Both the position numbers and the translations under genes were made by a program. From positions 214,001 through 278,000 of the forward strand of contig NC_087386.1 of NCBI RefSeq assembly GCF_963675165.1: DNA of 64,000 nucleotides, read 5' to 3'. This document shows, one piece after another, positions 54,901-64,000 of this stretch. The stretch's first letter is position 1. The number at the start of each line of letters is the position of its first letter. This DNA comes from Halichondria panicea. Its lineage: Eukaryota > Porifera > Demospongiae > Suberitida > Halichondriidae. Below the pieces are notes generated by a model, which was not told the DNA's origin, searched no databases, and saw nothing but the letters and a program-made list of their open reading frames with translations.

Positions 54901-57900
54901 TCACCCTATCACACGAATCTCTCCATCATCTTGGTCGTCCTCATTTTTGTCATCCTTATTATCTTTTGTTGGGTCACAGTCGGGTCCCTGCATACACACA
55001 GATAAGAGTGAGGAGACAAGTGGCTGCATGCCCTTGAATGGTGATTACTCACTTCATTGATTTTCTTTTCTAGCATTTTAAAGAACTCCTTCTGAGAATC
55101 AGTAGGTAACCTGCAGAGCAAGTAAATAAATCATTTCATTCTTTGACAAAATCATAACCACTCACAAACGCTTTTGTTGATTTTTTCGTTTCGGTGGTGG
55201 TTTGCGATACTTTGGCCTGGGACTGTGGGGACAGGATCACACACACACACACACACACACACACCCACACACACACACACACACACACATACACGCAGGC
55301 AGACATGTAATAATCACTCAGCCGACTAGCATGCATGAGAGCATAACTCACTTCAATGGCTTTGGTATAGACCGCAGCTGCATACTGTCCTCATCTTGGT
55401 CGTCCTCATCTTTGTCATCATCTTTGTCATCCTTATTCTCATCCTTATCTTTTGTTGGGTCACAGTCGGGTCCCTGCATATACACAGATAAGAGTGAGGA
55501 GACAAGTGGCTGGATGCCCATGAATGGTGATTACTCACTTCATTGATTTTCTTTTCTAGCATTTTAAAGAACTCCTTCTGAGCATCAGTAGGTAACCTGC
55601 AGAGCAAGTCTTTCATTTTAGAACTCATTCTTCGACAAAATCATAACCACTCACAAACGCTTTTGTTGATTTTTTCGTTTTGGTGGTGGTTTGCGATACT
55701 TTGGCCTGGGACTGTGGGGACAGGATCACACACACACACACACACACCCACACACACACACACGCACGCACGCACACATACACATACACGCAGGCAGACA
55801 TGTAATAATCCCTCAGCCGACTAGCTAGCATGAGAGCATAACTCACTTCAATGGCTTTGGTATGGACCGATACACAGGCAGCTGCATATTCTACACACGC
55901 ATAAATTCCATAGTACACACATGAATGAATGCTTGCTACAATAATCAGGAAAATTACTATTTCAGGATCTCTTTGTTTGGGACGTTTTGTGCTTGAAGGT
56001 TTTTCGGGGGGAAGAACACTGGCTATTGGTCCTTTGAGTGACACCTTCTTCCTGGCTCCATCCACTTGTATTAGAGCCAGTATATCCTGGATGAGCTCTT
56101 GGTGAGTGATGGTGGTAGCATTCCTCCTCTTCATGAAATAGGAGTGGGGGATATCCCGTGGGGAGTACTCAGCAGGTGTCCCTGCAACTGTAACACAGTG
56201 CACATGGGTCATGCATGCAGTGCTATACAGTACACATGGGTCATGCATACAGTGCTATAGTTAGGTATAATTATAGCTACTTTGTTGAGCTCTGATGAGC
56301 ATCGGGTGGGCGTTGGGTTCCTCTCCACTGGCTGAGAAGACATCATCAGTCTCAGTATCTGCAGGAACATTCAGTATAACAGAAGGTTGAGTCCTGCATG
56401 TTGTAGGGTCAGGCTACCTGGTTGACCTCCACATAGGAGAGGTGATAGTTGAACCATGGATGGAGTTTCAGCACTGAAGAATAAATCATGCATCACTGCA
56501 GTGGCTTGTTCAGAAGGGGACAAGTCGAGGAAAGATGAAATATTGTCATCATCCACACCTGCGTGATGAATCAGTAGGTCACATGATAACTCTAGTACCA
56601 CTTACCCGGTTGATTATCAAGGTCAAGGTCGAGTGGCTGTACTGCATTACGACGGGTTAACATCTGACGCATCATTAGCAACAAGTTAGTGGCCTTTTGG
56701 GAAAGTGTTAAAGGACTATCTGCCCGCTCATCAGTACCTATATGAACATTCAACCTAGGTCCTCCGTGGGTCTACATAATAGCTACCTTGTTGAGCTCTA
56801 GTGCTGAGTGGTCGTTTTGCAACAGCGGGAGAACCATCACTGATGAAAATACTGGTTACATTTTGTGAAGGCCAAGGATAAGAGGCCCCGTCATCAGCAT
56901 CTGCATAGGAACAATCAGTACACATGCATGGTTTATGGTGTTCATTATATTATAGTATATAGCTATATACCTTCAGTGCAGGCACTCCTGGATCTGTGCT
57001 TGGGAGAGCGGAGAGCGGTATCAGCAAACATCCTCAGTATCAACTCTTCTAGCTCTTTGGAGTAAAAGGATGGAGGGACATCGGAGGAACTCTCACTGAT
57101 GACAATGCTGGGTATATTGTGGGAAGGAGGAGGGGGAACATCAGAGGAGGACTGGTCCGTCCCTGCATGCATTATATGAACATCTTATAGTAGGTCATGA
57201 TGATTGATTCACTGCTACTGTTGTGCAGTAGCTACCTTGTTGAGCTCCAGTGTCGGGTGGTTGTGCTGGAGTGGAGGGATAGCCACCTCTGAAGAAAACA
57301 TTGGGTACAGTAAGCTGTTGGGAAGGTCTGCCAGCACCTGCATGCATGCATAGTATATAGTTGGGCTATTGTGTTCATTGTAGCTACCTTGTTGAGCTCC
57401 AGTGTTGAGTGGATGTACTGCAGTGGAGAACCTGCGTGGGGGGGAAGTAACACTGGCGCAGATGCTGGGTACATTCTTGGAAGGAGATGAGGAGGGGACA
57501 TCAGAGGAAGACTGGTCCGTCCCTGAATGCATAGGTCATGGTTTGATATTCACTGCTACACTGGTCCAGACGAGGACACGATGAACCTAATTAACTAATT
57601 ATTACGATCTTTTAATGAAATTCTTTGAATGATTTGTCTTATAACCTCTCTACATATTGGACTGACACAGCAGAGCTAGAGCTAGAGCAAGGTAAGAGTA
57701 ATGGTAGAAGTTCTCCTACTGGAGATACCCCTAGGCCAGGTTGTCAGAATGTGAAGGTAATAGGACCCCATTTTTACTCTGTGTCTGCAAGAACTGCCTG
57801 TCACTCATACTACAGTTTATACAGTACTGTTATGTGTGTCCAATATGTAGAGGTTACAAAGAAAAGACAAATTATTCAAAGAATTTTATTAAAGGTCGTA

Positions 57901-59028
57901 ATAATATTATTACTGTGACGTAGCTAGTTATCTAATTAAGGTAATAGTGTCCTCCTCCTCTGGGTCTGATACTGGTCTACCTTGTTGAGCAGTGTCCTCC
58001 TCCTCTGGGTCTGATACTGGTCTACCTTGTTGAGCAGTGTCCTCCTCCTCTGGGTCTGATACTGGTCTACCTTGTTGAGCAGTGTCCTCCTCCTCTGGGT
58101 CAGATACTGGTCTACCTTGTTGAGCTCCAGTGTCTGGTGGTTGTGCTGGAGTGGGAGGAGGACTACCACTGAAGAAAACACTGGGTACAGTAAGCTATTG
58201 GGAAGGTCTGCCAGCACCTGCATGCATAGTATATAGTTGGGCTATTGTGTTCATTGTAGCTACCTAGATGAGCTCCAGTGTTGAGTGGATGTACTGCAGT
58301 GGAGAACCTGCGTGGGGGGGAAGTAACACTGGCGCAGATGCTGGGTACATTTTGTGAGGAGGGGACATCAGAGGAAGACTGGTCCGTCCCTGCATGCATA
58401 AGTCATGGTTTGATATTCACTGCTACTGTTGTGTAATAGCCACCTTGTTGAGCTGCTCCAGTGTCTGGTGGTTGTGCTGCAGAAAGGCTGAAACTATCAC
58501 TGAAGAACATGTCTGGGATGTGTTGGGGACGTCTGAACATGATAGCACCTGCAGTTAGAGTAAAGGAAGACTTATAATTAATAATTACCGTATAGCGGGT
58601 TATTTTCGTATGGTGGAATTTTCGTACATTTCGGATTGAAGAGCATCATACGTATGAAAATTAAAACTATACTACTGCAATAGATTCAAAATACGAATGG
58701 GTCGTTCATACGAAAATTTACAGCAACAAAAATTCCCCGCTATACGGTATATCAGTATCTGCAGTACAGTACAGGTCATTGGGCTTACTAGTGTAGCTTT
58801 CTTGCCGAGCTGGGAATCGATTCCCGATGAACACTTGCATGTTGGGTGGCTGTTGGGAGGGTACATCAGCAGCCCTGTCAGCATCAGCAGGATCTAGAAA
58901 CATTCAGCCTGAGTCAAGTGGGTCTCATGGATCTATTGGGCACTTTTAGCTACCTTGTTGAGCTCCAGTGTCGTCGAGTGGTTGCACTGCAATGGAGGGC
59001 CTGGAGGCAGAACAACCCATACCGCAGA
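54901..59028 (-). CDS. exon-array gene, copy A, unrecognised
   Basis: A gene of many small phase-1 exons on the minus strand. Repeated exons begin G|GGACGGACC or G|GTGCTGGC and end ACTGGAGCTCAACAAG|gtagc. They encode modules such as TDQSSSDVPSS...VPLNTGAQQ and AGRPSQQLTVPNVFFSGG...DTGAQQ. Exons read ~59028-58954, 58893-58792, ~58553-58445, ~58391-58266, ~58216-58110, ~57523-57389, ~57339-57237, ~57162-56972 and further to the C-terminal part, which is non-repetitive: LDLSPSEQATAVMHDLFFSA, then RDIPHSYFMKRRNATTITHQ, then LPTDSQKEFFKMLEKKINE and an acidic tail (GPDCDPTKDNKDDKNEDDQD) to the stop at 54901. The last exons are duplicated within this copy (54909-55121 and 55353-55628). The 5' end is not fixed. 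A stop-terminated run at 57936-58216 may separate two transcription units. Function unknown. Confidence 0.5.
54909..55628 (-). repeat. internal duplication of the 3' exons of copy A
   Basis: The exons encoding QKEFFKMLEKKINEVSNHH and the acidic tail occur twice about 450-500 bp apart, with the flanking (AC)n tracts (55238-55293 and 55728-55790) duplicated too. Copy B has them once, which accounts for most of the change in offset between the two segmental copies. Confidence 0.8.
57944..58125 (-). repeat. 51/54-bp tandem units crossing an exon-end motif
   Basis: About four units, each on the minus strand reading gctcaacaag|gtagaccagt and then atcagacccagaggaggagg. The unit includes the donor-like aacaag|gtag that ends every module exon of this gene. 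The frame stays open as GRPVSDPEEEDTAQQ, so the units could be translated or be donor copies. Copy B has two units (63270-63365). Confidence 0.75.
58586..58749. mobile_element. MITE with TACCGTATAGCGGG inverted ends
   Basis: Left end taccgtatagcgggttattt and right end ccccgctatacggta are inverted copies flanking about 130 bp with ttttcgtat/atacgaaaat words. It lies between module exons of gene A. Confidence 0.85.
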
Positions 59029-59639
59029 CTGATCAGCCTCAACACCACTGCAAGATGAGCACACAATCCTGACAGGTCTCTTTGTGAAGGACTCGCTGGC
59101 AGCAGTCACAGGAGAGGGAGAGAGAGAAAGAGAGCAGCGGTTGAAGCGTGAACAGTGGTTGAACTGACTTTGCTTGCAGTGTTCCATGCTTTCAACACCT
59201 TGAACAAAGAATCTCTGCAATGCTGAGCAGACACGCCTCCCTTTTGTCACCCGTGATTCACCCACGTGGCTCTGTAAGGAACAGGGGATCAGAGTCACCA
59301 TGCAAAAGCCTTTGGAGAGTGTATGAGAGGACAGCTCCTACGTGGACACGAGGACTGACTGCGAGATTGGCTAGTTCTGGAGGAGGAATACCAGAGTCTA
59401 AGAGGAAAAACGGGAGGAGACAGTTCGATAGGACAGAATCTAAACAAGGTACGGGTCGTCATATTAATTAGTTTGTCAACATCTTACATGTCCCACTGTG
59501 CATATAAGCTTTGTTGGTCTACAGAGCCTAAAATAATATGGGCAGACTACAAATGAAATTTCAAAGGTTCCGTACCCCCTCAGGTATGTATCATGTGTTC
59601 GCATTGTGTTAATGTATAAGTACACTTCCTCTTCTGCAG

Positions 59640-60402
59640 AAAACCAACACACACCCACACACACACCACACCACACACACACACCTCACACACACACATA
59701 TACATATACATGTACACCCCCACACACACACACACCTGTATGTGCAGCAATACTGGTCTTGGTCCCAAGAGTAGCCATTGCCTGCAAGATGCCATCAGAT
59801 GTCTTGCTGAGAGTGGCACACCACACGACCGTCTCTCAGCCCAACAAGTCAGTGTCCCTCTGTGTACTATGATGTTACTTTAACCAAGTCAGTGTCCCTC
59901 TGTGTACTATGATGTTACTTTAACCAAGTCAGTGTCCCTCTGTGTACTACGATGTTACCTTAACCTTGTGTAGGTGATGAGCAAGTACCCCAGTCAGTTG
60001 TACCTCCCCTTCAATCATGAGGGAGTGTTTAAGAAAGATGGGGGTATTCTCATGGCGACTAAAGCTGTGGCCACCCTGCAAGTAAGTATAAGAGACTTTG
60101 TGTAGTTGTGGCTTGCTCATTTTGCCATTTATTATTGTTGGGATTTCCCTAACCCTTTTTTAGCTCATTAAAATGAATGTCTTATTGTGAATTTCTAGCT
60201 TATAGAAGCTGTCACATTGCAACGTTGAGCAGTTACATACTTCACTATGTGTGTTCCTTTGCCCCTCCAGGTCACGGGTTCAAGCTGGCTCCAGTGGTGG
60301 GCAAGATACTGACTGAGTTGGCCCTGGACCTGCCTCCATCTTATGACCTGGCACCGTTTAGACTGGACAGATTTACTTGGCAATCTCCTGCCAAGTTGTA
60401 GC
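59640..60402 (+). pseudogene. truncated PIPOX copy 3
   Basis: A segmental-duplication fragment of PIPOX copy 2. It keeps exon 3 (from ~59750, with a 9-nt in-frame deletion), the donor minisatellite (3 units), exon 4 (~59974-60081, [16 protein letters not shown]) and the last exon (~60271-60402, ending SPAKL). Exons 1-2 are absent. Exons 5-8 are removed by a deletion that joins gaatttct at about 60195 directly to the last intron. Splicing exon 4 to the last exon would shift the frame, so it cannot encode an oxidase. Confidence 0.85.
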
Positions 60403-60725
60403 TTTTGTTAACTAAACTGTGTGGTCTAGGAGTGATTTATTTTGTAATTAAATTTTTATTTTGATATATCGACCTCCTACTACGTCATGTGATCATGGAT
60501 GATACTTTATTATTATGTCGGACAATTTTTCTAATTTCCCATTTCCAGGCGTACAATAGCTAGTTGTTCAATCCAATTAACAGTCAATATTCTTATGTCA
60601 ATGAATGTTGAAATTAATTTTGAGAAGCAATTAATTGTTTAAAATTTAAAAAGAAATAGAGATGAAATCAAAATGAATTGAATTGTTGCCTAGTAACGAT
60701 ACAGTCAGTCCATAGCCGAGGTGAT

Positions 60726-63700
60726 TCACCCTATCACACGAATCTCTCCATCATCTTGGTCGTCCTCATCTTTGTCATCCTTATTCTCATCCTTATCTTT
60801 TGTTGGGTCACAGTCGGGTCCCTGCATACACACAGATAAGAGTGAGGAGACAAGTGGCTGCATGCCCTTGAATGGTGATTACTCACTTCATTGATTTTCT
60901 TTTCTAGCATTTTAAAGAACTCCTTCTGAGAATCAGTAGGTAACCTGCAGAGCAAGTAAATAAATTTTCATTTTAGAACGTATTCTTCGACAAAATCACA
61001 ACCACTCACAAACGCTTTTGTTGATATTTCTGTTTCGGTGGTGGTTTGCGATACTTCGGCCTGGGACTGTGGGGACAAGATCACACCCACACACACACGC
61101 ACACACACACACACGCACACACATACACACACACACGCAGGCAGACGCACACACACACACGCACGCAGACGTGCAATAATCACTCAGCCGACTAGCTAGT
61201 ATGCATGAGAGCACAACTCACTTCAATGGCTTTGGTATGGACTGATACACAGGCAGCTGCATATTCTACACACGCATAAATTCCATAGTACACACATGAA
61301 TGAATACTTGCTACAATAATAAACTTACTATTTCAGGATATCTATGTTCGGGACTTGAAGGTTTTTCGGGGGGAAGAACACTGGCTATTGGTCCTTTGAG
61401 TGATGACACCTTCTTCCTAGCTCCATCCACTTGTATTAGAGCCAGTATATCCTGGATGAGCTCTTGGTGAGTGATGGTGGTAGCATTCCTCCTCTTCATG
61501 AAATAGGAGTGGGGGATATCCCGTGGGGAGTACTCAGCAGGTGTCCCTGCAACTGTAACACAGTGCACATAGGTCATGCATGCAGTGCTATAGTTAGGTA
61601 TAATTATAGCTACCTTGTTGAGCTCTGATGAGCATTGGGTGGGCGTTGGGTTCCTCTCCACTGGCTGAGAAGACATCATCAGTCTCAGTATCTGCAGGAA
61701 CATTCAGTATAACAGAAGATTGAGTCCTGTTGTAGGGTCAGGCTACCTAGTTGACCTCCACATAGGAGAGGTGATAGTTGAACCATGGATGGAGTTTCAG
61801 CACTGAAGAATAAATCATGCATCACTGCAGTGGCTTGTTCAGAAGGGGACAAGTCGAGGAAAGGTGAAATATTGTCATCATCCACACCTGCGTGATGAAT
61901 CAGTAGGTCACATGATAACTCTAGTATCACTTACCCGGTTGCAACTCAAGGTAAAGGTCGAGTGGCTGTACTTTATGACGGGATAACATCTGGCGCATCA
62001 TTAGCAACAAGTTAGTGGCCTTTTGGGAAAATGTTAAAGGGCTATCTGCTCGCTCATCAGTACCTATATGAACATTCAACCTAGGTCCTCCGTGGGTCTA
62101 CATAATAGCTACCTTGTTGCGCTCTAGTGCTGAGTGGTCGTTTTGCAACAGCGGAAGAACCATCATTGATGAAAATTACATTTTGTGAAGGCCAAGGATA
62201 AGAGGCCCCGTCATCAGCATCTGCATAGGAACAATCAGTAAACATGCATGGTTTATGGTGTTCATTATCATTATATATAGCTATATACCTTCAGTGCAGG
62301 CCCTCCTGGATCTGTGCTTGGGAGAGCGGAGAGCGGCATCAGCAAACATCTTCAGTATCAACTCTTCTAGCTCTTCGGAGTGAAAGGATGGAGGGACATC
62401 AGAGGAACTCTCACTGATGACAATGCTGGGTATATTGTGGGAAGGAGGAGGGGGGACATCAGAGGAGGACTGGTCCGTTCCTGCATGCATTATATGAACA
62501 TCTTAGTAGGTCATGATGATTGATTCACTGCTACTGTTATGTAGTAGCTACCTTGCTGAGCTCCAGTGTCTGGTGGTTGTGCTGGAGTGGAGGGGGAGCC
62601 ACCACTGAAGAAAACACTGGGTACAGTAAGCTGTTGGGAAGGTCTTCCAGCACCTGCATGCATGAACATTCAGTATAATTATTAGAAATCGTGTTATTAT
62701 AGCTACCTAGTTGAGCTCCAGTGTTGAGTGGATGTACTGCAGTGGAGAACCTGCGTGGGGGGGAAGTAACACTGACGCAGATGCTGGGTACATTCTTGGA
62801 AGGAGATGAGGAGGGGACATCAGAGGAAGACTGGTCCGTCCCTGAATGCATAGGTCATGGTTTGATATTCACTGCTACACTGGTCCAGACGAGGACACAA
62901 TGAACCTAATTAACTAATTATTACGATCTTTTAATGAAATTCTTTGAATGATTTGTCTTATATCCTCTACATATTGGACTGACACAGCAGAGCTAGAGCT
63001 AGAGCAAGGTAAGAGTAATGGTAGAAGTTCTCCTACTGGAGATACCCCTATGGCCCTATATTGCCAGAATGTGAAGGCAATAGGACCCCTATAAGAATTA
63101 ATTTTCCTCTGTGCCTGCAAGAATTGCCTCTCACTCATACTACAGCTTATACAGTGCTGTTATGTGTGTCCAATATGTAGAGGTTACAAAGAAAGAAAAG
63201 ACAAATCATTCATTATTTTAAAGGTCGTAATAATATTATTACTGTGCCGTAGCTAATTATCTAATTAAGGTAATAGTGTCCTCCTCCTCTGGGTCTGATA
63301 CTGGTCTACCTTGTTGAGCAGTGTCCTCCTCCGCTGGGTCTGATACTGGTCTACCTTGCTGAGCTCCAGTGTCTGGTGGTTGTGCTGGAGTGGGAGGAGG
63401 ACTACCACTGAAGAAAACATTGGGTACAGTAAGCTGTTGGGAAGGTCTGCCAGCACCTGCATGCATGCATAGTATATAGTTGGGCTATTGTGTTCATTGT
63501 AGCTACCTTGTTGAGCTCCAGTGTTGAGTGGATGTACTGCAGTGGAGAACCTGCGTGGGGAACTAACACTGACGCAGATGCTGGGTAGATTTTGTGAGGA
63601 GGGGACATCAGAGGAAGACTGGTCCGTCCCTGCATGCATAAGTCATGGTTTGATATTCACTGCTACTGTTGTGTAGTAGCAACCTTGTTGAGCTCCAGTG

Positions 63701-63968
63701 TTTGGTGGTTGTGCTGCAGTAGAAGGGCCGGGACCACCACTGAAGAAAACACTGGGGGTTGTTTGGGGAGGCCTTTCACCACCTGCATGCATGAACATTT
63801 AGTACAGGAAACTGCTATTCATAAGAGTATATATAGCTATACCTTCAGCCCCAGTTTGGAGTGGATGCACTGCAGCGAAGGACATGTGTTTGCGTCGGCG
63901 GGAATCAAGGGCAAGCATCCTTTCAATCTCTTCTTGAGAATCGGAGGCTGAAGAATATTTCTTTGTTC
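60726..63968 (-). CDS. exon-array gene, copy B, unrecognised, continues past window
   Basis: Paralog of copy A. Exons read 63968-63843 (DSQEEIERMLALDSRRRKHM, 42 codons), 63782-63684 (33 codons), 63629-63507 (41), 63456-63355 or on to a stop at 63257, 62841-62707 (45), 62653-62552 (34), 62480-62289 (64), 62220-~62112, ~62071-61936, ~61888-61746, ~61695-61612, ~61553-61330, ~61266-61222, ~61071-61012, ~60943-60887 and ~60820-60726 (TGA). The module exons are all multiples of three and phase 1 at both ends, so any can be skipped or duplicated without a frameshift. Several contain a hydrophobic core flanked by Ser/Asp (NIPSIVISESSSD, NVIFINDGSS, VPNVFFSG). The C-terminal part carries KKINE and an acidic tail (DENKDDKDEDDQDD). 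No known domain recognised. Confidence 0.5.
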
Positions 63969-64000
63969 CTGCATGCATATAATTATCATGAACATTCAGT

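Larger units (their letters stand above)
59640..64000. repeat. segmental duplication of 52650-58500
   Basis: Direct-orientation copy. The left edge is in an (AC)n tract (59645 against 52670). The duplicate then follows PIPOX exons, the 3' flank, and gene A exon by exon (60726-62841 against 54901-57531; 62870-63240 against 57540-57930; 63250-63700 against 57940-58480) to the window edge. The offset falls from about 5.8 kb to 5.3 kb because copy A has an extra internal duplication. Confidence 0.85.

Noticed and set aside
57600-57900. Possible plus-strand exon ending agagctagagcaag|gtaaga, also at 62930-63010
   Set aside because: The conserved text is explained by the segmental duplication. Frames are short and no homologous product is recognisable.

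Overview
The window is metazoan nuclear DNA. The genes are gene-dense, with many short exons (mostly 60-200 bp) and short GT-AG introns. The gene set (ABCC10-type transporter, GABA-B-type receptor, LRRK1-type Roco kinase, DRC11/IQCA1, GHITM, two PIPOX-type oxidases) is animal. Very compact introns, a class-C receptor of GABA-B type and an LRRK1-like Roco protein suit a sponge, most likely a demosponge. That is an inference from gene content and architecture, not a proof.

Layout. 1-8556 (+): the larger part of an ABCC10/MRP7 transporter whose 5' end lies outside the window. 8755-10305 (-): an intronless secreted sulfatase. 10925-11117 (+): an orphan exon. 11925-18685 (-): a GABA-B-like receptor. 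19513-23517 (+): a helical protein, possibly TMEM232-like. 23723-24940 (-): a Ser/Thr/Pro-rich protein with TQT motifs. 25147-26460 (-): GHITM, head-to-head with DRC11/IQCA1 at 26650-32241 (+) across a 189-bp promoter holding an RFX X-box-like palindrome. 32420-33264 (-): a four-TM protein. 34090-46198 (-): a complete ANK-LRR-Roc-COR-kinase-WD40 protein (LRRK1 type). 47210-48390: mobile-element-like debris, including a broken RecQ helicase. 49904-54582: two divergent PIPOX-type peroxisomal oxidases in an inverted duplication. 54901-64000: two tandem copies of an unrecognised gene built from duplicated phase-1 exons, separated by a truncated PIPOX copy. The whole block is a segmental duplication.

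The most unusual signal lies in the non-coding DNA. At least seven introns in unrelated genes on both strands carry a tandem duplication or minisatellite whose unit begins at or spans the intron's own 5' splice site, so the donor is repeated 2 to about 16 times. A smaller set of C-rich arrays ends exactly at the 3' splice site. The introns also hold dispersed terminal-inverted-repeat and foldback elements of at least four families, and very long (GT)n/(AC)n tracts.

All splice boundaries come from reading GT-AG signals against continuous protein homology by eye. No alignment or transcript data were available.
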